43,587 nt of DNA. It comes from an uncultured Oscillospiraceae bacterium. GTDB lineage: Bacteria > Bacillota > Clostridia > Oscillospirales > Oscillospiraceae. Below the pieces are notes generated by a model. The model worked only from the letters and a program-made list of their open reading frames with translations. It had not been told where the DNA came from and ran no database searches. Positions 23,773 through 31,961 of the stretch are shown piece after piece; position 1 is the stretch's first letter, and every line of letters starts with the position of its first letter. Location of the stretch: positions 1 through 43,587 of the forward strand of contig CALWXH010000011.1 of NCBI GenBank assembly GCA_944385465.1, written 5' to 3'. A program made the translations under genes and the position numbers.

Positions 23773-24040
23773 AAATGCGATGCATGGCATCGAAGATGGC
23801 CTCCTGCTGGACCCGGATGTCCAGACCCTTCTCCTGGGCCAGGCCGGACAGGTCCTCCTGGAGCCGGGCGAAGGGGACGGTGGCGGCGGAGGTGTCCACC
23901 AGCATGGTCATGGTGAAGAACTCCTGCAAAATGGTCTGGCTGATGTCCAGCACGTTGACGTTCTTCTCGCTGAGCAGGGAGCACACGGCGGCGATGATGC
24001 CCACCTGGTCCTTGCCGATGACAGTGACGATAGCTTTCAT
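23771..24040 (-). CDS. ACT-domain protein (UPF0237)
   Basis: An 89-residue protein consisting of an ACT domain (KAIVTVIGKDQVGIIAAVCS start) followed by a short helix-rich tail. ACT domains bind amino acids and usually dimerise. UPF0237 is the standard partner of UPF0210, probably sensing an amino acid for it. GGGAGGAA precedes the ATG. Its stop codon lies inside the second copy of the 34-bp repeat, so its last residues may derive from the insertion. Confidence 0.88.
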   Translation of the reverse strand: MKAIVTVIGKDQVGIIAAVCSLLSEKNVNVLDISQTILQEFFTMTMLVDTSAATVPFARLQEDLSGLAQEKGLDIRVQQEAIFDAMHRI

Positions 24041-24082
24041 GTACAGTTCCTCCCGTAAAAATAGGTCATATTCCTTGGTGTG

Positions 24083-24658
24083 TTATCCCAGTTCGTCCAG
24101 GGTGAGCTGGAAGGCCCCGCCCAGGTGCGCCAGAAACCAGTCCACTTCCTCCATGCCCATGGCCTGGAGCGCGGACAGGGTCTCGCCGGCGGCCTTTTTG
24201 AACTCGCTGTTGCCCGCCTTCAGCTCCTCCTGGCACTTGAGCCAGGCGGCCAGCTTGTCTGCGGCCTTCACATAGCGGCGCACCTCCGGGTCTGCCTCCC
24301 GCACCAGGGGCTCGTAGGCGGGGACCAGCTCCGGGGGCAGCATGGACAGCAGCTTGTCCTGGGCCACCGCCTCCACCCGCTTGTAGGCGGTTTTCAGCTC
24401 GGGGTTGTAGTATTTGATGGGGGTGGGCATGTCCCCGGTGATGATCTCCGGCGCGTCGTGGAAGAGGGCGGTGGCGGCCGTCTTGTCCGGGTCCAGCTCC
24501 TTGTGGAACACGTCCCGGCCGATGACCGCCAGGGCGTGGGAGAGCACCGCCACCTCGTAGGAGTGTTCCTCCACGTTTTCTGTGCGGGTGTTGCGCATCA
24601 GCGCCCACCGGGCGATGTAGCGCATGCGGAAGATATAGGCGAAAAAGCTGTGGTTCAC
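24083..24658 (-). CDS. yfbR: YfbR-type HD-domain 5'-deoxynucleotidase
   Basis: A 191-residue HD hydrolase matching YfbR in length and layout. It has RWALMRNTRTENVEEHS with His32, HD at 67-68 (LFHDAPEIITGDMPTPIKY) and Asp134 in KAADKLAAWLKC. The enzyme dephosphorylates deoxyribonucleoside 5'-monophosphates and so helps balance nucleotide pools. The GTG start at 24658 follows GGGGAGG. A much longer open frame extends upstream but that part is antisense to the MtaB gene and not real. Confidence 0.9.
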   Translation of the reverse strand: MNHSFFAYIFRMRYIARWALMRNTRTENVEEHSYEVAVLSHALAVIGRDVFHKELDPDKTAATALFHDAPEIITGDMPTPIKYYNPELKTAYKRVEAVAQDKLLSMLPPELVPAYEPLVREADPEVRRYVKAADKLAAWLKCQEELKAGNSEFKKAAGETLSALQAMGMEEVDWFLAHLGGAFQLTLDELG

Positions 24659-24701
24659 ACCGGGCCTCCCCTCTGCGCCGGGACGGCGCGCGTCTTGGGA
24701 C

Positions 24702-24730
24702 AGTATAGCAGGATTCTTTGAAAATGTAAA
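24702..24730 (-). promoter_or_regulatory. Promoter of the yfbR gene
   Basis: On the reverse strand TTTACA (complement of 24725-24730), 17-bp spacer, TATACT (complement of 24702-24707), about 45 bp before the GTG start. Confidence 0.6.
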
Positions 24731-24740
24731 CGTACCGGGC

Positions 24741-24769
24741 TGTACAAATAGCGGGAAAATTGATATACT
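24741..24769 (+). promoter_or_regulatory. Promoter of the mtaB gene
   Basis: TGTACA at 24741-24746, 17-bp spacer, TATACT at 24764-24769, about 37 bp before the start codon. It is back to back with the yfbR promoter. Confidence 0.5.
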
Positions 24770-24805
24770 GTGTGGCGAATTTGACCAGTCCCCGGAGGGA
24801 ACGCC

Positions 24806-26101
24806 ATGAAAATCGCCATCTGCACCCTGGGGTGCAAAGTGAATCAATACGAGAGCCAGGCCATGGAGCAGGAGCTGCTGCGCCGGGGCCACACGCTGAC
24901 GGACTTCGACGGTCCGGCGGACGCCTACATCATCAACACCTGCACCGTCACCGCCGTGAGCGACAAGAAGTGCCGCAACCTCATCCGCCGGGCCCGGAAA
25001 GGGGCGCCGGAGGCGGTGGTGGCGGTGTGCGGCTGCTACGCCCAGACCGATCCCCGGGCGGTGGCGGAGCTGGGGGTGGATCTGGTGTCCGGCTCCGACG
25101 GGCGCATGGACTTCCTGGACCGGCTGGAGGGACAGCTGCGGGCCCGGGGAGAGCAGATCGTTGCCGTGGACGACTCCATGAAGCGCCGGGCCTTTGAGCG
25201 CCTGCCCGCCGGAGGCCAGGAGGGGCGCACCCGGGCCATGCTGAAGGTGGAGGACGGCTGCGTCAACTTCTGCTCCTACTGTATCATCCCCTATGCCCGG
25301 GGGCCGGTGCGCTCCCTTCCCCTGGATGAGGCGGCCCGGCAGGCCGCGGCCCTGGAGGAAGAGGGGTACCGGGAGGTGGTGATCACCGGCATTGAGATCT
25401 CCTCCTGGGGGCGGGATCTGCCCGGGAAGCCGGAGCTCATGGAGCTCATTGAGGCGGTGTGCCGGGCGGCCCCCGGCCTGCGGGTGCGCCTGGGCTCCCT
25501 GGAGCCCCGCACCATCACCGAGGAGTTCTGCCGCCGGGGGGCGGCGCTGCCCAATCTGTGCCCCCACTTCCACCTGTCCCTCCAGTCCGGCTGTGACGCC
25601 ACCCTGGCCCGGATGAACCGGAAATATGATTCTGGGCGGTATGCCCGATCTGTGGAGTTGCTGCGGGACGCCTTCCCGGATCCGGGGATCACCACCGATC
25701 TCATTGTGGGATTTCCGGGGGAGACGGAGGAGGAATTCCGCCAGACCCTGGACTTTATCCGCCGGTGCGCTTTCTCTGGTATGCACGTCTTTCCCTATTC
25801 CCGCCGGCCGGGCACGCCCGCCGCGGCCATGGCGGGGCAGGTGCCCCATGCCATCCAGGAAGAGCGGGTCCACCGGGCCATGGACGCGGCCCGGGAGATG
25901 AGCCGGGCCTGGCTGGAACGGCAGGTGGGCAAGGTGTTCCCGGTGCTCTTTGAGGAGGAGAAGGCGGGGCTGTGGCAGGGCCACGCCCCCAACTATGCCC
26001 TGATCCATGCGCCGGGGAAGGAGCTGCACAACCGGGTGGTGCCGGTGCGTATCACCGGGGTGAGGGAGGACGGACTGCTGGGGGAGGTGGCCGAGACGTG
26101 A
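24806..26101 (+). CDS. mtaB: tRNA t6A37 methylthiotransferase MtaB
   Basis: A 431-residue radical-SAM methylthiotransferase. The opening CTLGCKVNQYES is specific to the MtaB group. Auxiliary-cluster cysteines are C10, C46 and one of C75/C77. The radical SAM motif CVNFCSYC has C152, C156 and C159. A TRAM-like domain closes the protein. MtaB converts t6A to ms2t6A at position 37 of ANN-decoding tRNAs, which protects lysine decoding fidelity. The start ATG follows CCGGAGGGA. The stop overlaps the next gene's GTG. Confidence 0.93.
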   Translation: MKIAICTLGCKVNQYESQAMEQELLRRGHTLTDFDGPADAYIINTCTVTAVSDKKCRNLIRRARKGAPEAVVAVCGCYAQTDPRAVAELGVDLVSGSDGRMDFLDRLEGQLRARGEQIVAVDDSMKRRAFERLPAGGQEGRTRAMLKVEDGCVNFCSYCIIPYARGPVRSLPLDEAARQAAALEEEGYREVVITGIEISSWGRDLPGKPELMELIEAVCRAAPGLRVRLGSLEPRTITEEFCRRGAALPNLCPHFHLSLQSGCDATLARMNRKYDSGRYARSVELLRDAFPDPGITTDLIVGFPGETEEEFRQTLDFIRRCAFSGMHVFPYSRRPGTPAAAMAGQVPHAIQEERVHRAMDAAREMSRAWLERQVGKVFPVLFEEEKAGLWQGHAPNYALIHAPGKELHNRVVPVRITGVREDGLLGEVAET

Positions 26102-26835
26102 AGGAGTGGAAGAAGTGCGGCGCAGGGCTCTATGAGGAGGAGTACCTGGAGTGCGAAAAACGCTGGGTGTTTCTGCTGCTGATGTGCGTGGGGGGCTATT
26201 TCGGGGCCTTTACCTACTCCATCCGGGGCGGGGTGTTCTGCAACGCCCAGACGGCCAACTTTGTGCTCATGGCCATGGCCCTGGGCCGGGCGGACTGGGG
26301 ACAGGTGCTGTACCTGCTCATCCCCATGAGCGCGTATTTCCTGGGGGCTGTGGTATCCGAGGCCATTGCCAACCCCATCAAGAAGCTCAACCTCATCCGC
26401 TGGGACACCCTGTTTGTCCTGCTGGAGATGGTCGCTGTGGTGGTGCTGGCCCTGCTGCCGGAGCGCGCGCCCTATCAGATCACCCAGGTGACCATCAATT
26501 TCATCTGCTCCATGCAGTACAACACCTTCCGCCAGGCCCGGGGCATTCCCATGGCCACCACGTTCTGCACCAACCACCTTCGCCAGGTGGGGATCGCCTT
26601 CACCAAGACGGTGAAGCACCGGGACGCCTCCCACCTGCGCCGCCTGGGGGCGCATCTGGCCATGCTGGGCGTATTTGTGGCGGGGGGCGTCGCCGCCACG
26701 GTGCTGTGCAGGGTGTTCCTGGGCCGGGCGCTCTTCGCCGCCCTGATTCCCCTGGGCATCGTGCTGGCCGGCCTGCTCCACGCCGACCTCACCAAGGAGC
26801 GGGGCGTACTGACCCGGGTGCCCCACGGGCACTGA
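26098..26835 (+). CDS. DUF1275 (YoaK-like) membrane protein
   Basis: A 245-residue protein with about six hydrophobic segments. VGGYFGAFTYSIRGGVFCNAQTANFV-type sequence (about 26-50) is the DUF1275 signature, in which a conserved Gly-Asn-Thr-like segment follows the first helix. The function is unknown, though a small-molecule transporter has been proposed for the family. GTG 26098 overlaps the mtaB stop (GTGA), so it is translationally coupled to mtaB. Confidence 0.82.
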   Translation: MKEWKKCGAGLYEEEYLECEKRWVFLLLMCVGGYFGAFTYSIRGGVFCNAQTANFVLMAMALGRADWGQVLYLLIPMSAYFLGAVVSEAIANPIKKLNLIRWDTLFVLLEMVAVVVLALLPERAPYQITQVTINFICSMQYNTFRQARGIPMATTFCTNHLRQVGIAFTKTVKHRDASHLRRLGAHLAMLGVFVAGGVAATVLCRVFLGRALFAALIPLGIVLAGLLHADLTKERGVLTRVPHGH

Positions 26836-26860
26836 CGGAAAAAGAGAACAGGCAGAACCA

Positions 26861-26891
26861 TCCGCCGCCGGCCTTCCGGGCCGGCGGCGGA
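26861..26891 (+). terminator. Hairpin terminator after the DUF1275 gene
   Basis: A perfect 13-bp GC stem (26861-26873 with 26879-26891) and a 5-nt loop, with a weak T tract after it. Confidence 0.6.
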
Positions 26892-26914
26892 TGCGCATTT
26901 GAGGAGAGTTTGCC

Positions 26915-26943
26915 TTGCGGGGCGGGGAAAAGCATGGTATGAT
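26915..26943 (+). promoter_or_regulatory. Promoter of the yifB gene
   Basis: TTGCGG at 26915-26920, 17-bp spacer, TATGAT at 26938-26943, 24 bp before the start codon, which leaves just enough room for a short leader with GAGGGGG. Confidence 0.5.
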
Positions 26944-26966
26944 GAGAAAAATGAGGGGGTGGGACT

Positions 26967-28490
26967 ATGGTGTGCAGTGTGCGGTCTCTGGGACTTCACG
27001 GGGTGTCCGGCTATCTGGTGAGCGCCGAGTGCGCCCTGTCCGGGGGCCTGCCCGCCTTTGACGTGGTGGGGCTGCCCGACACGGCGGTGAAGGAGGCCCG
27101 GGAGCGGGTGCGCTCGGCCATCAAGGCCAGCGGCTTTGACTTCCCGGTCTCCCGGATTACGGTGAACCTGGCTCCGGCAGACCGGAAAAAGGCGGGCACG
27201 GTGTACGACCTGCCCATCCTGGTGGGAATCCTGGCGGCCAGCGGGCAGCTGCCCTTCCGGGGAATGGAGGACGCGGCCCTCATCGGCGAGCTGTCCCTGT
27301 CCGGGGCGCTGCGGCCGGTGTCCGGCGTGCTGCCCATGGCCCTGGCGGCCCGGCGCGCGGGGCTGAAGCGGCTGTTTGTGCCGGCGGACAACGCCCCGGA
27401 GGCCACCTTGGCCGACGGGATGGAGGTCTACCCGGTGGAGACGGTGAAGGCGCTGGCCGCCCATCTCCAGGGGGAGAAACTGATCGAGCCGGCCCCGGTC
27501 TGGAGTCCGGACGGCACGCTGACCGCCGGGCCGGATTTCAGCGATGTGAAGGGGCAGGAGGGAACCCGCCGGGCCCTGGAGGTGGCCGCCGCCGGCGGCC
27601 ATCACATCCTCATGTCCGGCAGCCCCGGCTCCGGCAAGTCCATGATGGCCAAGCGGCTGCCCTCCATCCTGCCGGACATGACCCGGGAGGAGGCGCTGTC
27701 CTGTACGGAGATCTACTCTGTGCTGGGCCTCACCAGCCGGGAACACCCCATGGTGACCCGCCGGCCCTTCCGCTCGCCCCACCACACCATCTCCCCGGCC
27801 GGAATGGCCGGAGGGGGCAGCGGGCTGCGGCCGGGGGAGATCTCTATGGCCCACAACGGGGTGCTATTCCTGGATGAGCTGCCGGAGTTCGACCAGAGCG
27901 TGCTGGAGGTGCTGCGCCAGCCCCTGGAGGACGGCCAGACCCAGATCACCCGGGTGTCCGGCTCGGTGACCTACCCCAGCCGGTTCATGCTGGTGTGCGC
28001 CATGAACCCCTGCCGGTGCGGCTGGTATGGCCACCCCTCCGGCCGGTGTACCTGTACGCCCCAGGCCATTCAGCGGTATCTGGGCCGCCTGTCCGGCCCT
28101 CTGCTGGACCGCATCGACATCTGCGTGGAGGTGCCTGCCCTGGAGTATGAGGAGCTGTCCGCCCCCAGGGGGCAGGGGGAGCTCTCCAGCGCTATCCGGG
28201 CCAGGGTGAACGCCGCCCGGGCCATCCAGACCGCCCGCTTCGGCCCGGAGGGGCCCGCCTGCAACGCCCAGATGGGCCCCGGGGAGCTGCAGGAGTTCTG
28301 CCGGTTGGACGAGGCCTGCCAGAAGCTGATCCAGGGGGCCTACGAGAGCTTGGGCCTCACCGCCCGGAGCTATGACCGGGTGCTGCGGGTGGCCCGCACC
28401 ATCGCCGATCTGGACGGGGCCGGGGACATCGAACTGCCCCACCTGGCCGAGGCATTGCAGTACCGGCCGCCGGAGTATCTGCGGCGCTGA
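26967..28490 (+). CDS. yifB: YifB/ComM-family Mg-chelatase-like AAA+ ATPase
   Basis: A 507-residue protein with an N-terminal Lon-protease-like fold (GLPDTAVKEARERVRSAI at about 35-52), a Mg-chelatase ATPase core with Walker A GSPGSGKS at 218-225 and LFLDELPEF as Walker B, and a C-terminal domain. The cysteine set CRCGWYG...CTCTP near 350-368 is a zinc-binding insert typical of YifB. ComM is a branch-migration helicase used in natural transformation; YifB in Firmicutes is presumed similar. It is transcribed alone. Confidence 0.92.
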   Translation: MVCSVRSLGLHGVSGYLVSAECALSGGLPAFDVVGLPDTAVKEARERVRSAIKASGFDFPVSRITVNLAPADRKKAGTVYDLPILVGILAASGQLPFRGMEDAALIGELSLSGALRPVSGVLPMALAARRAGLKRLFVPADNAPEATLADGMEVYPVETVKALAAHLQGEKLIEPAPVWSPDGTLTAGPDFSDVKGQEGTRRALEVAAAGGHHILMSGSPGSGKSMMAKRLPSILPDMTREEALSCTEIYSVLGLTSREHPMVTRRPFRSPHHTISPAGMAGGGSGLRPGEISMAHNGVLFLDELPEFDQSVLEVLRQPLEDGQTQITRVSGSVTYPSRFMLVCAMNPCRCGWYGHPSGRCTCTPQAIQRYLGRLSGPLLDRIDICVEVPALEYEELSAPRGQGELSSAIRARVNAARAIQTARFGPEGPACNAQMGPGELQEFCRLDEACQKLIQGAYESLGLTARSYDRVLRVARTIADLDGAGDIELPHLAEALQYRPPEYLRR

Positions 28491-28504
28491 ATCAAGCAGA
28501 ATAG

Positions 28505-28540
28505 AAAAAATCCGGAGCCCGTGAGGACTCCGGATTTTTT
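28505..28540. terminator. Bidirectional terminator
   Basis: A 13-bp stem made of A6 plus TCCGGAG and its complement ending in T6 (28505-28517 with 28528-28540), between convergent yifB and secG. It has a T tract in both directions. Confidence 0.9.
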
Positions 28541-28561
28541 GCGCGCGGTTGCAAATCAGTC

Positions 28562-28801
28562 TCAGCCCAGGAAGCAGATCACCAGGGTGAGTACCAGGAA
28601 CACGATGGCCACCCACTTGGTCATCTTGGCCATGCGGGCGTCGGCGGACTTGGCCTTGTTCTTGGACAGGAAGGTGTCGGCGCCGCCGGCGATGGCGCCG
28701 GACAGGCCGGCGCTCTTGCCGGACTGAAGCATCACGATGGCGATGAGGGCCAGGGCGACGATGAAGTAAACAATGGACAGGATCAGCTGGGGAGTGGTCA
28801 T
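28562..28801 (-). CDS. secG: Preprotein translocase subunit SecG
   Basis: A 79-residue two-helix membrane protein. The first helix is followed by VMLQSGKSAGLSGAIAGGAD, the SecG signature, and FLSKNKAKSADARMAKMT precedes the second helix. SecG assists SecYE-mediated protein export. The ATG at 28801 has AAAGGA nine bases upstream; the longer frame has no support. Confidence 0.93.
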   Translation of the reverse strand: MTTPQLILSIVYFIVALALIAIVMLQSGKSAGLSGAIAGGADTFLSKNKAKSADARMAKMTKWVAIVFLVLTLVICFLG

Positions 28802-28867
28802 GTTATTCAATCCTTTCGGTGAAGTGATCGGTAAAATGGGCGCACACGCCCTATGCAGGTGCATAAC

Positions 28868-28896
28868 ATCATAGCACACTCCAAACCAAAAGGCAA
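28868..28896 (-). promoter_or_regulatory. Promoter of secG
   Basis: On the reverse strand TTGCCT (complement of 28891-28896), 17-bp spacer, TATGAT (complement of 28868-28873), about 67 bp before the SecG start. Confidence 0.55.
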
Positions 28897-28916
28897 GTAT
28901 TTTTTCCTGCGCCCCC

Positions 28917-30071
28917 CTATCCGTTCTGCCCGGTCATGAGATCGGCCACGGTGCGGGCGAACAGCCGGGCGGCAGTGATGGCCTCCTGCAGGGTGTTGCC
29001 GTGGGTGCCCACCTCCAGCAGGATCTCCCCCGGGGACTGGTGCTGGTTGAATCGGGAGGTGCGCAGCACCACCGGCCGTGCCAGGGTGGACCACTTCTCC
29101 GTCAGGGCCTTCTGGATGCGCACGGCCAGAGACAGGTTCACCCGCCAGTTGGGATGCTCCTGGCCCATGGCATCGCTGCCCATGACCATCATCACCTGGG
29201 CGCAGTTCTCCACCGTGCCCGCCACCGTCTTGTAGATGGTGCCGTCGCTGGCGGCCAGGGCGTCCCGGTGGACGTCCAGCACCAGCTGGATGGAGGGATA
29301 CTCCTCCAGCCAGTGGGCCACCCCCTGGGAGGAGCGGTTGTAGGCCTCGTTGTAGCTGGGGTAGTCATATAGGGTGGTGTCGTGGATGACCTCAATGCCC
29401 GTCGCCTCGAAGATCTTCACCATCTCCTCCCCCACCCGGACCATGTTCTGCTCCGTGTTCAGGGTGCGGTAGCTGTCGCTCTCCTCATACACGTCGGTGC
29501 CCGCCGGGGTGTAGGCCTCGGTGGCGTGGGAGTGGAAGATGAGCACCTGGGGGCCGGGGGCGTCGGCGGTGATGGTGGGGGCGGAGGAGAGCAGCTCGTC
29601 GATGTCCAGCGAGTAGTCGGTGTGGTTATAGATGGACACGGTGCCGGAGGTCACATATTTGGCGGAGGTGCCCGCCACCATGGTCTTGGGGATGATGCCG
29701 TCGGGGTCCTCGGTGGCGGCCGGCGTGGGCGGGTCGCTCTCGACGGGCTGGGGGGTGGGCTCCGGCGTGGGCTGGGCGGAGGGCTGCTGCGGCGCGGTGA
29801 GCTCCTCCTGGGGCAGAATGCCGCCCAGCAGGGAGGACTGGGCCAGCACCAGCCGGTCCAGGGCGGACAGCTGTCCGTTGTCCTGGGGAGAGAAGTCCAG
29901 CTCCGCGCTGAGCAGGGCGGTGGCCACCTGGGTGCTGTCCGCCAGACTGGCCAGGGCGGCGGCCGGGTCGCCGGTGAGCCAGACCAGCCACAGGGCGGCC
30001 GCGCCGGTAAACAGGGCTGCCCCCTGGCGCAGGATGCGCGGCAGCCCACCACTTGTCCGTTTCTTTCGCAT
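28917..30071 (-). CDS. spoIIP: Stage II sporulation protein P (SpoIIP)
   Basis: A 384-residue peptidoglycan hydrolase used in engulfment. An N-terminal basic stretch and hydrophobic anchor (about 12-35) precede a Pro/Thr/Gln-rich linker (about 90-125) and the catalytic domain. That domain has VLIFHSHATEAYTP, LVLDVHRDA and QHQSPGEILLEVGTHGNTL, which together match SpoIIP. It acts in the mother-cell membrane with SpoIID and SpoIIM as an amidase/endopeptidase. GAGGTGAA precedes the ATG. The gene supports a spore-forming host. Confidence 0.92.
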   Translation of the reverse strand: MRKKRTSGGLPRILRQGAALFTGAAALWLVWLTGDPAAALASLADSTQVATALLSAELDFSPQDNGQLSALDRLVLAQSSLLGGILPQEELTAPQQPSAQPTPEPTPQPVESDPPTPAATEDPDGIIPKTMVAGTSAKYVTSGTVSIYNHTDYSLDIDELLSSAPTITADAPGPQVLIFHSHATEAYTPAGTDVYEESDSYRTLNTEQNMVRVGEEMVKIFEATGIEVIHDTTLYDYPSYNEAYNRSSQGVAHWLEEYPSIQLVLDVHRDALAASDGTIYKTVAGTVENCAQVMMVMGSDAMGQEHPNWRVNLSLAVRIQKALTEKWSTLARPVVLRTSRFNQHQSPGEILLEVGTHGNTLQEAITAARLFARTVADLMTGQNG

Positions 30072-30090
30072 TGCAGTTCACCTCAACCCA

Positions 30091-30098
30091 CTGTATGA
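30091..30098 (-). promoter_or_regulatory. Possible SigE -10 element for spoIIP
   Basis: The complement of 30091-30098 reads CATACAGT, one mismatch from the SigE -10 consensus, about 20 bp before the start codon. The -35 region is a poor match, so this is tentative. SpoIIP is SigE-controlled in Bacillus. Confidence 0.35.
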
Positions 30099-30136
30099 GC
30101 GGGGCGGAGGGGATAGAACACCCGCCAGACCGGTGG

Positions 30137-30173
30137 AAAAAGCACTCCCCGCCGCGTTCGCGGCGGGGAGTGC
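30137..30173 (-). terminator. Terminator of the hydrogenase operon
   Basis: A 15-bp stem (30142-30156 with 30159-30173, with a tight TTCG-type loop), followed on the reverse strand by T5 at 30137-30141. It is just downstream of the HndD stop at 30190. Confidence 0.85.
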
Positions 30174-30189
30174 GGAAAAAACGGGGCGA

Positions 30190-31944
30190 TTAGGTGCGAT
30201 AGCGCTTCTGAGGCACGTAGGTGCAGTGGAGCAGCTCGTGGGCCTTGTGGCTGCCGGGCTCGCCCAGGTAGGTCGCGTAGATCTCCTGGACCACGGGGTT
30301 CTCGTGGCTCTTGCGGTACTCCATGCCGGAGTCCTGCTTGTACAGGGCCTTGGCCCGCAGGGTGCGCAGGTCGGTGAAGGAGCGCACGGTGGCCGGGTGC
30401 AGGGGCTGGCCGCCGCCGTTGACACAGCCGCCGGGGCAGGCCATGAACTCCACGAAGTCATACTGCAGCTTGCCGGCGCGGATGCCGTCCAGCACCATCT
30501 TGGCGTTGTGCAGGCCGGAGGCCACGCACACCCGGACGGTCTTGCCGGGCAGCTCGTAGGTGGCCTCCTTGACGCCCTGGGTGCCCCGGACCTCGGTGAA
30601 CTCCAGGGGGCCCATCTCATTGCCGGTGACCTTGGCCACCACGGTGCGCAGGGCGGCCTCCATCACGCCGCCGGTGGCGCCGAAGATGACGGAGGCGCCG
30701 GTGGACACGCCCAGCATGGGATCGAAGTCCCCGTCGGGCAGATGGTCGAACATCATGCCGGCCTGGGTGATCATCCGGGCCAGCTCCCGGGTGGTGAGGG
30801 AGGCGTCCACCGGCATGCAGCCGTTGGCCATGCGCTGCTCCTCCCGCTTGCACTCGTACTTCTTGGCGGTGCAGGGCATGATGGACACCACGTAGATGTC
30901 CTTGGGATCGATGCCCGCCTTCTCGGCGTAATAGCTCTTCACCAGGGCGCCGAACATCTGCTGGGGGGACTTGCAGCTGGACAGGTTGGGCACGAACTCG
31001 GGGTAGTGCTGCTCGCAGAACCGGATCCAGCCGGGGGAGCAGGAGGTGATGAGGGGCAGGGCGCCGCCCTCGGTGAGGCGGTGGATGAACTCGGTGCCCT
31101 CCTCCATGATGGTGAAGTCGGCGGCGGTGTCCACGTCGAACACCTTGTCAAAGCCCAGCCGGCGCAGGGCGGACACCATCTTGCCCTCCACGTTGGAGCC
31201 CACGGGCATGCCGAAGCACTCGCCCAGGGTGACCCGGACGGAGGGGGCGGGGCCCACCACCACGTGTTTGGAGGGATCGTGCAGGGCGGCCAGCACCTCG
31301 GCGGTGGAGTCCTTCTCCGCCAGGGCGCCGGTGGGGCAGGCCACGATGCACTGGCCGCAGGACACGCAGTCCACCTCGCTCAGATCCCGGTCAAAGGCGC
31401 AGCCGATGTGGGTGTTGAAGCCGCGGTCGTTGGTGCCGATGACGCCCACCTCCTGCAGCTTGCGGCAGGCGGCCACGCACCGGCGGCACAGGATGCACTT
31501 GGAGTTGTCCCGCACCAGGTGCAGGGCGGTGTCCTCGATCTGGGGCAGCAGGTCGTCGTTGGCGTAACGCACCGCGTCGATGCCCAGGTCGGCGGCCAGC
31601 TGACGCAGCTCGCACTGGGCGTTGCGGGAACAGGTGAGGCAGTCCATGCGGTGGTTGGACAGGATCAGCTCCAGGGTGAGCTGCCGGGAGTGGCGGACCT
31701 TGGGGGTGTTGGTGTGCACCACCATGCCCTCGCTCACGGGGTAGACGCAGGAGGCCATCAGGCTCCGGGCACCCTCCACCTCCACCACGCAGATCCGGCA
31801 GGCGCCGATCTCGTTGACGTCCTTCAGGAAGCACAGGGAGGGGATTTTGATGCCCGCGCTCCGGGCGGCCTCCAGCACCGTGGTTCCGGCGGGAACGGTG
31901 ACGGGGATGTTGTCGATTGTCAGGTTGACCAGTTTCTCTTCCAT
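30190..31944 (-). CDS. hndD: [FeFe]-hydrogenase catalytic subunit, HndD type
   Basis: A 584-residue group A [FeFe]-hydrogenase. An N-terminal [2Fe-2S] domain (PSLCFLKDVNEIGACRIC), a His/Cys cluster (HRMDCLTCSRNAQC) and two [4Fe-4S] sets (CILCRRCVAAC, CVSCGQCIVACP) lead to the H-cluster domain. H-cluster loops are L1 TSCSPGW, L2 MPCTAKKYE and L3 MACPGGCVNGGGQP. The L1 second cysteine is serine, a variant I believe is common in clostridial HndD-like enzymes. It is the H2-forming subunit of an NAD(P)-linked, probably electron-bifurcating complex with HndA, HndB and HndC. ATG 31944 is chosen for AAGGAG spacing; GTG at 31953 is too close. Confidence 0.92.
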   Translation of the reverse strand: MEEKLVNLTIDNIPVTVPAGTTVLEAARSAGIKIPSLCFLKDVNEIGACRICVVEVEGARSLMASCVYPVSEGMVVHTNTPKVRHSRQLTLELILSNHRMDCLTCSRNAQCELRQLAADLGIDAVRYANDDLLPQIEDTALHLVRDNSKCILCRRCVAACRKLQEVGVIGTNDRGFNTHIGCAFDRDLSEVDCVSCGQCIVACPTGALAEKDSTAEVLAALHDPSKHVVVGPAPSVRVTLGECFGMPVGSNVEGKMVSALRRLGFDKVFDVDTAADFTIMEEGTEFIHRLTEGGALPLITSCSPGWIRFCEQHYPEFVPNLSSCKSPQQMFGALVKSYYAEKAGIDPKDIYVVSIMPCTAKKYECKREEQRMANGCMPVDASLTTRELARMITQAGMMFDHLPDGDFDPMLGVSTGASVIFGATGGVMEAALRTVVAKVTGNEMGPLEFTEVRGTQGVKEATYELPGKTVRVCVASGLHNAKMVLDGIRAGKLQYDFVEFMACPGGCVNGGGQPLHPATVRSFTDLRTLRAKALYKQDSGMEYRKSHENPVVQEIYATYLGEPGSHKAHELLHCTYVPQKRYRT

Positions 31945-31961
31945 GTTCGTCACTCCTTCCC

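Noticed and set aside
24659..26029. Large N-terminal extension of the yfbR reading frame
   Set aside because: It is antisense to the well-supported mtaB gene and adds a sequence of low complexity rich in His, Gly and Pro. The YfbR homology begins at 24658 behind a good ribosome binding site.
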